From an uncultured Flavobacteriales bacterium (GTDB lineage Bacteria; Bacteroidota; Bacteroidia; UBA10329), in contig CALCGD010000164.1 of NCBI GenBank assembly GCA_937900875.1, forward strand, positions 1-46,036: a stretch of DNA of 46,036 nucleotides, read 5' to 3'. Below the pieces are notes generated by a model. The model ran no database searches, had not been told where the DNA came from, and worked only from the letters and a program-made list of their open reading frames with translations. Shown in pieces: positions 30,967-41,131 of the stretch; positions within the stretch are counted from its first letter, which is position 1; every line of letters begins with the position of its first letter. Both the position numbers and the translations under genes were made by a program.

Positions 30967-33237
30967 TCACACCTTCATCTTCCCCAAATGGGCCTGTACC
31001 ATGCGTATTTGCCCATAAGTGTATTCTCCTTTCAGCTTTCCATACACCCAGCCCGAATTACCTTCTGGGTTTTCGTTCATGACTTGTTCAATCGTTTCGC
31101 GGACATCCTCATCCAAGAATTTGTCAATACTGAGTTCTTTCTCCTGAATCCCGCGAGCAATATGACCTTCAACGGTTGAGGTAGTAAGCGCTCGTTTTTC
31201 AGCAATTTCAGCTATGGATAAACCATCTTTTGCCAATCCGTAAGTGACCTTGTAGGTCGCTCCTTTTTCGGCTTTTGGAGCACCTGGTGCTTTTTTCTTC
31301 CGCGTTTTTCCAGACTTGGTTTTTGTGTTTTTTGGATTTTCATCCACAATAGAAACAATTTCGCCAACCAATTCTTTTCTGGTCTTGATTCTAGCCGCGT
31401 CTAGCTTTGGCTGAGGTGTAACTTCCTTTCCCTCTATGATGCATCGGGCAATGTGCTGCGCCATGTCCATCTGCTCCCACTTTTTCATGAAAAGCAAGTC
31501 GATTTCCGATAGGGCTGTTTGGTAGGTTTTTGTCCGAGAGAATTGCTTCACTTCCTCCAAGTGCTTAACCAAAATGAAGAGGTTTTTCTTGATGAAATTG
31601 ATGTAATAGACACTTCCTTTTCCAATTCGGTCAAGCAATTTTTCGTACTCACGATGATGCAAACAATACCGGATTTGCTGTTTGAATTTCTCAGTATTTG
31701 TTAATTCTCTACCCACACTTTTAGACAATACAGAAAGTGCCGATTGCATTTCAGGGTCTTCAAATTCACCTGTCGAATCGTGCTTTTGTTCAATAGCATT
31801 TATGAGTTTTTGAATCTCACTTACATCAAAAGTCTGCACCATTAAAGAGTCAAGGTAAATGGCCTGTTCTTGCTGAAGAATGGTGCTTAATGGGTCTTGC
31901 GTTTCTTGCACTTTTCCGAAAGCAACAACTTGATTATCGGTAGAAACTACGCTTGGGTCAATCTTGGTTCTCAGAATTAATCCTTTCAAGGATGTAAGTC
32001 GAGACAAAGCCACATATACTTGGCCAGGCGCAAAGGCCCGTCCAACATCAATTACCGCTCTTTCAAATGTTAAACCTTGGCTTTTATGAACCGTAATGGC
32101 CCATGCTAATTTAATTGGATACTGACTGAATTTGCCAACCACTTCTTCCTCTAAATCTTTAGTGGTTTCATTCAATGCGTATTTCTTGTTTTCCCACGTT
32201 TCGCGCTTCAAAACATAAGGTTCATTGGTGTCGGCCATCAACACTTCAATCGCATCATTTTTGATGGATTTGACCTTCGCCAACTTGCCATTGAAATACG
32301 CTCCGTCTGCCGAATCGTTCTTAACAAACATGACTTGGGCGCCTTCTTTTAATTCTAAACTCTCTCTAACCGGAAAGAGGTTGTCTGGAAAATCATCTTC
32401 AACCTGAGCCTCAAAAAAGTGGTTGTCTACAATCAATTTATCCAACTCTTGGCGATTTATTTCGTCTGCTTTGTAGTTGTGGGTTGTAATGGTAATCGTG
32501 TCTTTTGGAATAGTGCCGCCTTGTTGGTAATGCGCATTCAGCTCGTCAATATCTTCTTTGGTAACCACATTATTTCGAAGGTTATTAAGAATAGAAATGA
32601 ACGTATCGTCTTGCTGACGAAAGATTTTATCTAGTTCGATATAAACGAAACCAGACTGACGTAAACCCACAGATTCAAAGAAGTGAGGGCTTCTATAATA
32701 CTGGCTCATTTTACTCCATTCCTGATCTTTTACAATTGGTGGAAGCTGATACATATCGCCAATCATCAACAACTGTACGCCTCCAAAAGGCTGCGAATAA
32801 TTGCGTTTCACAGTTCGCATTCGAGAGTCTATTGCGTCTAGCAAATCGGCTCTGAGCATACTTACCTCATCAATAATCAAAAGGTCAATGTTTCTCAAAA
32901 CATCCCTTCTTTTCGCGTTAAGCGGATGACGTCTTACCAGACTTCTTTGGGTGTAAAAACTGGCGCCATCTGGCAATTCATCGGGCAGGTTTCTATCTGG
33001 AAGAAACGTACCTAATGGAAGCAGAAATTGAGAATGAATGGTTGTTCCATTGGCATTAAGTGCGGCAATGCCAGTTGGCGCCAATATCACATGATTCTTG
33101 TGTGTTGATTGTGAAAGTTGACGAAGAAAAGTGGTCTTTCCAGTACCTGCTTTTCCCGTGAGGAATACGTGTCGATTTGTACTGTTTACAAACCGTGCGG
33201 CCAAGGCTGCCATTTCCGTTACTACCAATTTCTCCAT
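30967..33237 (-). CDS. PIF1-like DNA helicase with C-terminal helix-turn-helix domain
   Basis: The 756-residue protein is an SF1B helicase of the PIF1/RecD2-like group. It has Walker A GKAGTGKT at 28-35, APTGIAALN, Walker B IIDEVSM at 121-127, GDMYQLPP (motif III) and AITVHKSQGLTF plus YVALSRLTSLKG (motifs V/VI). After a Lys-rich linker (KTKSGKTRKKKAPG), the last ~100 residues form a WRN/RecQ-type helix-turn-helix (HTH_40-like; YGLAKDGLSIAEIAEKRALTTSTVEGHI). Such proteins probably unwind structured DNA at replication forks. It lies 29 nt downstream of the adhesin gene on the same strand. Confidence 0.92.
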   Translation of the reverse strand: MEKLVVTEMAALAARFVNSTNRHVFLTGKAGTGKTTFLRQLSQSTHKNHVILAPTGIAALNANGTTIHSQFLLPLGTFLPDRNLPDELPDGASFYTQRSLVRRHPLNAKRRDVLRNIDLLIIDEVSMLRADLLDAIDSRMRTVKRNYSQPFGGVQLLMIGDMYQLPPIVKDQEWSKMSQYYRSPHFFESVGLRQSGFVYIELDKIFRQQDDTFISILNNLRNNVVTKEDIDELNAHYQQGGTIPKDTITITTHNYKADEINRQELDKLIVDNHFFEAQVEDDFPDNLFPVRESLELKEGAQVMFVKNDSADGAYFNGKLAKVKSIKNDAIEVLMADTNEPYVLKRETWENKKYALNETTKDLEEEVVGKFSQYPIKLAWAITVHKSQGLTFERAVIDVGRAFAPGQVYVALSRLTSLKGLILRTKIDPSVVSTDNQVVAFGKVQETQDPLSTILQQEQAIYLDSLMVQTFDVSEIQKLINAIEQKHDSTGEFEDPEMQSALSVLSKSVGRELTNTEKFKQQIRYCLHHREYEKLLDRIGKGSVYYINFIKKNLFILVKHLEEVKQFSRTKTYQTALSEIDLLFMKKWEQMDMAQHIARCIIEGKEVTPQPKLDAARIKTRKELVGEIVSIVDENPKNTKTKSGKTRKKKAPGAPKAEKGATYKVTYGLAKDGLSIAEIAEKRALTTSTVEGHIARGIQEKELSIDKFLDEDVRETIEQVMNENPEGNSGWVYGKLKGEYTYGQIRMVQAHLGKMKV

Positions 33238-33266
33238 TCGACTTCGAAGATGGGAAAAGTGTGGAA

Positions 33267-36056
33267 TTAACGGACAAGAGTTACGGTTCCCAACTTCTCA
33301 AAAACAGAATTATTGTAAAATTCGGCTTTGATTTTATAGGCATAAACGCCCTGGCTAGCGGGTTTTCCTTTGAAATTCCCGTCCCATCCAGAAAGAGTAA
33401 TCTCGTTCACATCATTCGAAAAATAAAGCAAGGTCCCCCATCTGTCGAACACAGATAATTCAGCGCTAACGATTCCAATCCCGTATCCCTTAAACCGACT
33501 GTTTATTGGTGTTCCTTCTGGGATGAATGCGTTCGGTAGATAAACAACGGGTTGCAATAGCACTTCGATAGTTGTAGATGTGGTGTCTTCGCACCCGTTG
33601 GCATCGGTTGTATGCATGAAAATGGTGTAGAAACCCTCCATCTCAAAAAGATGATTTGGATTGTTTTCAGTACTAATATTTCCATCTCCAAAATCCCAAA
33701 AGAAGTTGGTGCCACCGTTTCCATCGTATGTGAATTGGGCGTTGACACGTGTGGTTACAATCTCTGGATTGATGCTGAAATTGGCAGTTGGAGGTGAGAA
33801 AATGGTAGCCAATTGTACCACGGTATCGTTCATACACCCACCTTCCAGAATGAGAGTTACCTCATACTGACCGGGAACGGCATATGTGTGTGTTGGAAAC
33901 TCTTGGTCCGAATTGGTCCCATCTCCAAAATCCCATGACCAAACCGTAGCGCCAGAGTTTGTTGTTGACGAAAAGCTGACTAAATCACCATCACAGGCAT
34001 CGTTTGAGGTCATTACAGACTGTGGAGACAACTGTTCTAATAGGATAGACTCAGAGTCGGTACACCCGATATTGTCCGTAACGGTTACGGAATAGTTGCC
34101 AGCTGAAAGTCCGGCTTCTACAGAGGTAGTATTACCAGACGATGACCATGCATAGGTGTATGGAGAAACACCACCAGAAGTAAGTGCTTCAATGCCACCG
34201 TTTGAAAGACCACAGCCTGGCTGGGTTAAGCTGGTAGAAAGAGTAGGAGGAGGAACGCTATCAATTTTTACGTTAATAATTTGAACACAGCCTGCACCAT
34301 CTGTAATGGTCACAAAGTAATCTCCCTCAAATAAATTTGTTGCTGTTGCAGCCGATTGGGGTGGATTTGTATTCCACTGATACGCGTAAGGAGCCGTACC
34401 CGAAGTAGGCACTGCGGTTGCTTGCCCAACCCCTTGTCCGCAGTCTGGAACTCGGTTTTCAATAGAGGCATTTGGAGCGAAGTTGTCGGCCAATACCACA
34501 TTTTTATTGGCTGTACATCCGTTCTGATCCTGAACTGTAATGGTGTAAACACCAGCAGAAACATTAGTCAGTGTATTGGTAGTTTGTACAGGATTTGTGT
34601 TCCATGAAAATGTCCATCCGCCATTCCCTCCCGTGGGGTTTACGGTAGCGCTTCCATTAGCAATGCCACAATCTGGATTAGTGATTGTAGACGGTAAATT
34701 GATGGTTCCGGGTTGAGGAATGTTGACCACAGCTTGTTCTGCACACCCTGTGTTGTCTGTTACGATTACCGTGAAGTTTCCACCTCCTAGGTTTGATGCA
34801 TTGGCCCCAGTTTGAACAGGATTAGTCTGCCATTGGTATGTGTATGGCAACTGGCCTCCTGTTGGGGTAATTTGAGCGGTACCATCTTGCGCCCCGTTAC
34901 AGGAAACAGGCGTAACCGAAGTATTGGTCACGTTTATAGGGCTATTGTTGCTAATACTAACATTCACCTTTGCCTTGCAACCATTAGTATCTGTTACCCT
35001 AATCTGATATGAACCAGGTGGAAGTCCAACCGCATCTGCCGTGCTTTGTGTTGGAGAAGAGTTCCATGTATAAATGAATGGCGCGGTTCCGTTTGTGACT
35101 AACGAATTGGCCCAGCCATCGTCATTTCCGCAACTGGCGTCACCAAAAGCAGTTATGCTGATGTCAGGTCCAATGTAATCTACTTGAAACTGGAAGCTTA
35201 CTCCTACCGCCATTTCATTGCCACAACCATCAGTTAGGGTATTGCCGTCAGTCCCTGTGCCAATTGTAACGGTATAAGTTCCTACTACCTGAATCTTGTT
35301 TGTAAATGTTAACCGAATTCCAGAAGTTATTCCTCCCGAGCACCCTATTGTGGTTACAGAAGCGATGTTTACAGCAGACGGCCCTGTAACTGAAATTTCT
35401 GAACCATCCGATGACAAGCTTGTGCAGTTCACGGCTTCATTCAGCATAACCCCAATGGTTATCGGATTGCAGATGTCGTAAGTTAAAATTTCATCAATTT
35501 CTCCCGCATAACCGTCTGCAATGGAGGCAGAACCGTTAAAATCTAAAGAATACCCGCTTTGTGATGAAGTGAAATTGCTCACCAGTAAAGCGTACGTTGC
35601 TCCTGCCACAACCGGAATAGGAGCATTTTGGTTGGATCCGCTAGAACCATTATCGTTACCACTTCCACCAGCGCTAATACCTGTTGCTCCCTGATCTGCC
35701 GAGTAATTACAACTCACTGGTGTGTTTGCACCTATTCCAATTCCAGAACAAGAATCGTTCGTGAGATTATACAAGGCAAAATCGTAATCATCATTCGGAT
35801 TAATAGGATTCAGTTGGAATTCTAGATTACCAGAATTAGAAGGGGTAAAAGTGTACCAGACCGAATTAACCTCTCCGTTGCCTAAACAAGATGATCCAGG
35901 AGGAATTTCTTGACTCGAGCCTACCCCAGAATAGCTATTATTCTGCACAAACGAATTTGAGCAAACGTTAATGGAGTTAAAACAATCCTGCTGGGCATTT
36001 GTATTCAAAAAGAATACGACCAGAATACTTAGGAGAAAAGTTCTCAAATAACTCAT
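33267..36056 (-). CDS. Large SprB/PKD-repeat adhesin with T9SS type B C-terminal domain
   Basis: The 929-residue surface protein has a signal peptide (MSYLRTFLLSILVVFFLNTNAQ) and an N-terminal jelly-roll-like domain (about 24-175; VWYTFTPSNSGNLEFQL). A second domain (about 180-300) follows, then five SprB-like repeats (about 305-370, 381-450, 459-525, 535-600, 610-675), each with a CG or CNG start, a GG-PYTY-W core and a GxY-V-VTD-GC end. Two PKD domains (685-752, 755-832; WDFGDG) precede the gliding-motility-associated type B signal (838-929; FDRWGTLLYF, SGWDGNFKGKPASQGVYAY). It is exported by T9SS and likely mediates adhesion. It is much smaller than SprB itself. Confidence 0.92.
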   Translation of the reverse strand: MSYLRTFLLSILVVFFLNTNAQQDCFNSINVCSNSFVQNNSYSGVGSSQEIPPGSSCLGNGEVNSVWYTFTPSNSGNLEFQLNPINPNDDYDFALYNLTNDSCSGIGIGANTPVSCNYSADQGATGISAGGSGNDNGSSGSNQNAPIPVVAGATYALLVSNFTSSQSGYSLDFNGSASIADGYAGEIDEILTYDICNPITIGVMLNEAVNCTSLSSDGSEISVTGPSAVNIASVTTIGCSGGITSGIRLTFTNKIQVVGTYTVTIGTGTDGNTLTDGCGNEMAVGVSFQFQVDYIGPDISITAFGDASCGNDDGWANSLVTNGTAPFIYTWNSSPTQSTADAVGLPPGSYQIRVTDTNGCKAKVNVSISNNSPINVTNTSVTPVSCNGAQDGTAQITPTGGQLPYTYQWQTNPVQTGANASNLGGGNFTVIVTDNTGCAEQAVVNIPQPGTINLPSTITNPDCGIANGSATVNPTGGNGGWTFSWNTNPVQTTNTLTNVSAGVYTITVQDQNGCTANKNVVLADNFAPNASIENRVPDCGQGVGQATAVPTSGTAPYAYQWNTNPPQSAATATNLFEGDYFVTITDGAGCVQIINVKIDSVPPPTLSTSLTQPGCGLSNGGIEALTSGGVSPYTYAWSSSGNTTSVEAGLSAGNYSVTVTDNIGCTDSESILLEQLSPQSVMTSNDACDGDLVSFSSTTNSGATVWSWDFGDGTNSDQEFPTHTYAVPGQYEVTLILEGGCMNDTVVQLATIFSPPTANFSINPEIVTTRVNAQFTYDGNGGTNFFWDFGDGNISTENNPNHLFEMEGFYTIFMHTTDANGCEDTTSTTIEVLLQPVVYLPNAFIPEGTPINSRFKGYGIGIVSAELSVFDRWGTLLYFSNDVNEITLSGWDGNFKGKPASQGVYAYKIKAEFYNNSVFEKLGTVTLVR

Positions 36057-36204
36057 TCAATTGCGCTAGCACTTTGTGTTACGATCAAATACACACAAGG
36101 TTGCCGATTTTCGGGTTTAACAAGGGGCGAAATTACGTAGAACACGTACCGTTTATTTTAACACATGTTTCATATACCGCATAGGTATATTCCGATATTT
36201 GGTC

Positions 36205-37458
36205 ATGCGTGTTTTTATTCTGATACTGTTTTTGGCCAGTCTGTCAAAAGGATTTGCTCAAGAAGTTGATAAAGAAATAGCTACTAAACAGAGCCGATTA
36301 GCTGAAATCGAGAAAGAATCGGTTCAAATTCTGGACGAACTTGAAGGGCTTCGTCTCAAATGGATTCGTCAGCAGATGGATCAACTCGGTTACCCCAAGT
36401 CGGATGATGCCCTGCAAACCGTAAAGCACATTGCGCTCACCCTCGGTTATTCCGAACCAGATGAGCAGGCCGCTTGGGTTCAGCACATGGTTATTCCTGA
36501 GGTAGAATTTGCCAATGTATCTCGTACAAACGATTTCAGAACAGATTCGTTGGTCAAAACGGGATCGGCCGAAGAGACAGATTACTTTCTAAAAACCGTG
36601 GCTGATGATGGCGAATTGGTTTACGATGGTTTTGGATACGACCGTGGTCATTTAGCGCCTTCTGCAGACTTCAGATGGAGCCAAACGGCCTTAAGCGAAA
36701 GCTATTTCTATAGCAACATGAGCCCTCAGAAACCAGAGTTCAACAGAGAGAGGTGGGCAGAGTTAGAATCCTGGATTCGAACCTACGTTATTGATTTTCA
36801 AGAATCAGTTTTTGTAATTACCGGGCCGGTTTTAAAACTTGGTTTGAAGCAACAAGGGGCAAATAAAGTTTCCATTCCGGAACAATTTTACAAGATTGTA
36901 ATCGACCTAGATGGAAAAGAAAAAAAGGCAATTGCATTTCTAATGCCCAATGATCATTGCGCGTATCCAGTTACAGGATACCTAACCAGCATTGATGAGA
37001 TTGAAAAACTAACGGGTTTAGATTTCTTTTCTTCTTTAGACGATGCTCAAGAAGCCAAGCTAGAAGCGATGAACACGCTAGACGGTTGGGTACATGAAGA
37101 CAACGATAAATTTGGAGAGGTTGCTCCTCTAAAAGCACCACTTCCAAAAGGGTATTTCAATACGCTACAGGCTAAATATAAGGTGGGAGAAAAGACTTAC
37201 ATCTGCGGTACGGTGGTGGCAACAAAGATGAGTAGGAAAGAGGCCATTTATCTCAATTTCGACCAGAAATACCCTCGAAACATTTTCTACGCCAGCATTT
37301 GGAAAAACAACCAGAATAACTTCAGTTTCGATCCAGAAAAAGAATTGCTTGGAAGAGCGGTTTGCGTATTTGGCAAAGTGGAATTGTATAACGACCAAGC
37401 TCGAATTAGCGTCAATCGGGAGGAACAAATTATTTTTTGGGAAGACGTAGAAAAGTGA
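36205..37458 (+). CDS. Secreted DNA/RNA non-specific endonuclease (NucA-type) with extra C-terminal OB-like domain
   Basis: The 417-residue protein has a signal peptide (MRVFILILFLASLSKGFAQ), a short coiled coil (about 20-60) and a beta-beta-alpha-metal nuclease domain. The DRGH motif lies at 146-149 (catalytic His149), with the metal Asn171 in NMSPQKPEFN and WAELE after it. After about residue 325 a separate domain follows (TYICGTVVATKMSRKEAIYLNF to AVCVFGKVELYNDQARISV), with the strand pattern of an OB fold, which may bind nucleic acid. The ATG at 36205 is preferred over an in-frame TTG 6 nt upstream. The stop overlaps the next gene by GTGA. Confidence 0.9.
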   Translation: MRVFILILFLASLSKGFAQEVDKEIATKQSRLAEIEKESVQILDELEGLRLKWIRQQMDQLGYPKSDDALQTVKHIALTLGYSEPDEQAAWVQHMVIPEVEFANVSRTNDFRTDSLVKTGSAEETDYFLKTVADDGELVYDGFGYDRGHLAPSADFRWSQTALSESYFYSNMSPQKPEFNRERWAELESWIRTYVIDFQESVFVITGPVLKLGLKQQGANKVSIPEQFYKIVIDLDGKEKKAIAFLMPNDHCAYPVTGYLTSIDEIEKLTGLDFFSSLDDAQEAKLEAMNTLDGWVHEDNDKFGEVAPLKAPLPKGYFNTLQAKYKVGEKTYICGTVVATKMSRKEAIYLNFDQKYPRNIFYASIWKNNQNNFSFDPEKELLGRAVCVFGKVELYNDQARISVNREEQIIFWEDVEK

Positions 37459-38123
37459 TTCCCTATCTCAAACCATTTCAGGGATTGTTGGAGCAAAATG
37501 CCAACGCAGAAAATGCCGAGGCTATGAAAGCCTACATGAAAAACAGGTTTGAATTCTATGGAGTTAAATCTCCCTTAAGAAGAGAATTACAAAAGCAATT
37601 TCTTGCCCAAAGCGGCCTGCCTGCACCCTTTGATTCTGAGGTTTTTCTTCCACTTTGGAAAGCCGACCAACGCGAATTTCAAATGTTTGGTTTGGACCTT
37701 TTGCGTAAACAGGCAAAGAAGGTTAAAGAGGCAGATTTAGAATTAATAGAAAAGCTCATCATTGCCAAAAGTTGGTGGGATAGTGTTGATGGAATTGCTT
37801 CGTGGGTCTGCGGTCCGTATTTCCAAAAATTTCCTGAGAGAACACGTCCAGTTACAGATGATTGGGCAGTATCAGAAAACCTGTGGTTGCGCAGAACAAG
37901 CATCATTTTCCAACTCGGCTACAAAGAGAAAACCGACTCGCAAATTCTTGCGGACCACATTATGAAAAACCTAGGTTCTAAAGAATTCTTCATCAATAAG
38001 GCAATCGGATGGAGTTTAAGGGAATTTGGAAAAACCAACCCTAGGTTTGTGCGAGAGTTTGTTTCAGAACACGAGTCCCAAATGCATACGCTCAGTATTC
38101 GAGAAGCAATAAAAAACCTCTAA
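37455..38123 (+). CDS. DNA alkylation repair protein (AlkD-like HEAT-repeat glycosylase)
   Basis: The protein of about 222 residues belongs to the AlkD family, which excises N3- and N7-alkylated purines using stacked HEAT-like repeats. The family motifs are visible: FYGVKSPLRR, AKSWWDSVDGIA with the Asp of the active site, ENLWLRRTSIIFQL and KAIGWSLREFGK. A GTG at 37455 overlapping the nuclease stop (GTGA) is the likeliest start; an in-frame TTG at 37437 would add six basic residues. Coupling to a secreted nuclease gene is unusual, since AlkD acts in the cytoplasm. Confidence 0.92.
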   Translation: MIPYLKPFQGLLEQNANAENAEAMKAYMKNRFEFYGVKSPLRRELQKQFLAQSGLPAPFDSEVFLPLWKADQREFQMFGLDLLRKQAKKVKEADLELIEKLIIAKSWWDSVDGIASWVCGPYFQKFPERTRPVTDDWAVSENLWLRRTSIIFQLGYKEKTDSQILADHIMKNLGSKEFFINKAIGWSLREFGKTNPRFVREFVSEHESQMHTLSIREAIKNL

Positions 38124-38164
38124 ATGCATGCAACATTTACTCAGGATTACATAAAACATCAGAA

Positions 38165-38172
38165 TATCTTTG
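38165..38172 (+). promoter_or_regulatory. -7 element (TATCTTTG) of the CocE/S15 hydrolase gene
   Basis: An exact TAnnTTTG match lies in the 68-nt gap after the AlkD-like gene, 19 nt before the ATG at 38192. No clear TTG at -33. Confidence 0.5.
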
Positions 38173-38191
38173 CAGCCCCAAAACCCCAAGC

Positions 38192-40333
38192 ATGCGAATT
38201 CTACTTATATCTCTTCTTCTCCTTCAGTTTTCATTTTCGTTTGGACAGTACAAAGACCCAAAAGGCTATGTAGCGTCAGATTCTAATCAAGAATATCCTG
38301 CCAAGTACGAGTGGGAAAAGAGCGCGAAATACAAGAACTACACCCGAGACAGCTACTATTTGGTAATGCGCGATAGCGTGAAAATTGCCATCGATGTGTA
38401 TGTGCCGAAAGTGAAAAAAGGGCATCACGGTAAGTTCCCAACAGTCTTGCATCAATGGCGTTACTGGCGAGATTTTCAATTGAAATGGCCTTACAGCATG
38501 CTCAGTAAAGCGCCAAACGGACCTCTTGGTAAATTTTTCAAATCAATAATAGCCAATGGTTATGCGCTGGTGAGTGTTGACTCTCGGGGTTCTGGTGCTT
38601 CTGAAGGTTGGCGTGCGCACCCATGGACGGAAGACGAGCGTGCAGATATGACCGAGATTATCGACCATATTATTGCGCAATCTTGGAGCGATGGAAAAAT
38701 TGGTGTTGCTGGCGTTTCGTACAGCGGAACCACTTCAGAATTTGCAGCTATTGAGCAACACCCAGCCGTAAAAGCGGTGGTAAACATGTACTCACTTTTT
38801 GATGTGTATCCAGACAATGCTTTTGTTGGCGGAATTCACAACATTGGATTTACTGAGGTTTGGGGAGAGGCTAATGAAGCGTTAGACAGAGATGAATTAC
38901 CTCCAAAAGCAGGCAAAGCCAAGAAATTTGTGAAAGGAGTTTCTCGTCCGAAGAAAACGTTTGACGGAAGAAGCGCCAAAGGTGTTTTTGAAAACGCTCA
39001 AGAACAACACAAGCGAAACGCAAACGTAAATGATGGTGCCTTGACCATTGTTTACCGAGACGATAAGGCGAAAAGTAATGCGGCTGTGTCTTCAGATTTT
39101 TTCAGTCCGCATACTTATTGGAAAGACCAAGACGCCAGCGGAGCAGCGATTTACAATTGGAGTGGTTGGTTTGATGGTTCGTACAATGATGCCGCGGTTA
39201 AGCGATATCTCACTCTCACCAATCCACAGAATAAGTTGATTCTCGGTCCATGGGAACATGGAGGAAGTTTCAACGCGGGGTATACTAATCCAGGTCATTC
39301 TGGGTTTGATCATATTGGCGAAGTATTGCGGTTTTTCGACCATTACCTAAAAGGCTGGGATACTGGAATTACCAAAGAGAAACCGGTTCATTATTTCACG
39401 ATGGTTGAAGAAAAATGGAAGTCTTCAGATGTTTGGCCACCCAAGAATACTGAGCATAAATCGGTCTTTTTCGATGCAGAAAATACCCTCACTTGGAGGA
39501 ATGATTACTCAGCGCACGAAACCAAGAAATCGGAGTTAAAATATTGGGGAGATTCCTTGAATCACCTAAAAAGCATTGGTGTTCCGGAACAGCTAAAGAA
39601 GCTACATCGTGATGCTATGCTATCGCCAGAAGACAAATTGAAGTTGGCAAACTATCAACACGTTGAGATTGAATATCAGCGAGCATTGAGCGAATTGAAT
39701 GAAGCAGCGGTTCAGGTAAGAGAATGGAGAGATAACGGTGAAGGTTCGGATGTTTATCAGGTCGATTCGACCACCTCAATGGGAATGTATGTGAAGTTCC
39801 GTTCGGTTTCTGGGCAGTTGAAAACGCCTCATACCTATCCAGACAGAAATAAGCGAGATTCACTTTTATTGGTTTACGATTCTCAACCATTGGAAGCGGA
39901 TATGGAAGTAACCGGTCATGTGTTGGTAGACATTTTTGTGAGTTCGTCTACAAGTGATGCTCAGGTTTTCGTTTACCTCGAAGACATTGATGAAAACGGT
40001 AAGGTTGAGTACGTGACCGAAGGAGAGTTGCGCGCGCTGCATCGAAAAATCAGCAATGAGAAAGCACCATACAAACAAGTTGGACCCTATCATTCGTACT
40101 TGAAGGAAGACGGACAACCATTGAAAGAAGGCGAAGTGGCAGAAATGCAGTTCAGTATGCTGCCAATTTCTTATCTATTTAAGAAGGGTCATCGTGTTCG
40201 GATTGCGATAGCCGGAGCGGATGCAGACCAATTCCGAAACATGACAAACGATGAACCGCAATACACGATTCATCGTTCGTTCAAGTATCCAAGTAGGGTT
40301 GTGTTGCCTGTGGTTACGCTGCTTGCGAATTAA
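38192..40333 (+). CDS. Secreted CocE/NonD family hydrolase (S15 X-Pro dipeptidyl-peptidase-like)
   Basis: The 713-residue protein has a signal peptide (MRILLISLLLLQFSFSFGQ) and an alpha/beta-hydrolase core with nucleophile GVSYSG (Ser176), acidic residue in WSGWFDGSYND and His in PWEHGG, typical of the S15/CocE clan. The C-terminal jelly-roll (DVFVYLEDIDENG, EGELRALHRK) is the usual X-Pro-dipeptidyl-peptidase C-terminal domain. Members cleave acyl esters, glutaryl amides or X-Pro peptides; the substrate is not predictable. No T9SS domain is seen, so it is probably periplasmic. Its 3' end overlaps the convergent hydroxylase gene by 20 nt. Confidence 0.92.
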   Translation: MRILLISLLLLQFSFSFGQYKDPKGYVASDSNQEYPAKYEWEKSAKYKNYTRDSYYLVMRDSVKIAIDVYVPKVKKGHHGKFPTVLHQWRYWRDFQLKWPYSMLSKAPNGPLGKFFKSIIANGYALVSVDSRGSGASEGWRAHPWTEDERADMTEIIDHIIAQSWSDGKIGVAGVSYSGTTSEFAAIEQHPAVKAVVNMYSLFDVYPDNAFVGGIHNIGFTEVWGEANEALDRDELPPKAGKAKKFVKGVSRPKKTFDGRSAKGVFENAQEQHKRNANVNDGALTIVYRDDKAKSNAAVSSDFFSPHTYWKDQDASGAAIYNWSGWFDGSYNDAAVKRYLTLTNPQNKLILGPWEHGGSFNAGYTNPGHSGFDHIGEVLRFFDHYLKGWDTGITKEKPVHYFTMVEEKWKSSDVWPPKNTEHKSVFFDAENTLTWRNDYSAHETKKSELKYWGDSLNHLKSIGVPEQLKKLHRDAMLSPEDKLKLANYQHVEIEYQRALSELNEAAVQVREWRDNGEGSDVYQVDSTTSMGMYVKFRSVSGQLKTPHTYPDRNKRDSLLLVYDSQPLEADMEVTGHVLVDIFVSSSTSDAQVFVYLEDIDENGKVEYVTEGELRALHRKISNEKAPYKQVGPYHSYLKEDGQPLKEGEVAEMQFSMLPISYLFKKGHRVRIAIAGADADQFRNMTNDEPQYTIHRSFKYPSRVVLPVVTLLAN

Positions 40334-41114
40334 CAGATTCAGAAGTACCTGCTCTTCGAGCGCACACTTCTTCAAATGTCTCGTCATACTTCGGGTGGTT
40401 GGTGCCCATTAATCGGTCCCAAACATTGAAGTAGAGGCTGTAATTGCAGCTGAAATATTTGTGGTGCATGTTATGATGCGTGGCCGTATTATGCCAACGA
40501 AAAACTTTGTGTTTCGTAAATCCCTTTGGGAATACTTCAAATCCCAAATGCCCTCCAACATTAAGCGCAAACTGGTAAAGAATCCATGTTAAAACTGCCG
40601 CTGGATGAACAGGAATAATTAGAACTAAGAGCGGAAAATATGCTCCTTGAATAATTGCCTCAAAAGGATGAAACGAAAAGGCGGCCCAAGGCGTTGGATC
40701 AGTGCTTTTGTGATGCACCAGATGCACGTATTTGAATAGAGGTTTCCAGTGCATTGCACGATGGGTCCAATAAAACCAAGCGTCATGTAGAATGATTAGC
40801 ATAGGGATGCTTAACCAGAAGTACACCTGACCAAATTCAGTCATGTCACCATACAGAGCACTTTGCCCAGATTGTATCATGTGAAAAGTGAACATGCTGA
40901 TTATGGAGAACACGACAATGGAACTCAGCGAATACAGCACTTCACGCCTCACGTCTTTAGCCTTGGGAACCTTCTGCTGAATTTTCATTCGGAAGGTTTT
41001 CGATTGGAATAGCACGTAAAAAATGAAATATGGAATTCCAGCAAATAGCGCATACCTAATCAGGTTTTTGCCGCCCGATGCGATGAATTTATCCAGATAA
41101 ACTTGCCATTCCAT
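40314..41114 (-). CDS. Sterol desaturase/fatty acid hydroxylase family membrane protein
   Basis: The 266-residue di-iron membrane enzyme has several transmembrane segments and the three His clusters of the family: HDAWFYWTHRAMH (110-122), HLVHHKS (131-137) and THHNMHH in the C-terminal part, followed by WDRLMGTNHP. Related enzymes hydroxylate or desaturate lipids, carotenoids or sterol-like compounds. The substrate is unknown here. It lies 17 nt downstream of the MDR-type oxidoreductase gene on the same strand, so they may share a transcript. Confidence 0.92.
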   Translation of the reverse strand: MEWQVYLDKFIASGGKNLIRYALFAGIPYFIFYVLFQSKTFRMKIQQKVPKAKDVRREVLYSLSSIVVFSIISMFTFHMIQSGQSALYGDMTEFGQVYFWLSIPMLIILHDAWFYWTHRAMHWKPLFKYVHLVHHKSTDPTPWAAFSFHPFEAIIQGAYFPLLVLIIPVHPAAVLTWILYQFALNVGGHLGFEVFPKGFTKHKVFRWHNTATHHNMHHKYFSCNYSLYFNVWDRLMGTNHPKYDETFEEVCARRAGTSESVNSQAA

Positions 41115-41131
41115 TATTCGAAATTACACGA

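Noticed and set aside
33700-35200. Tandem DNA repeats or CRISPR-like array
   Set aside because: The periodicity is at protein level only (five diverged SprB-like units of about 75 residues plus two PKD domains); the nucleotide sequences are not repeated.
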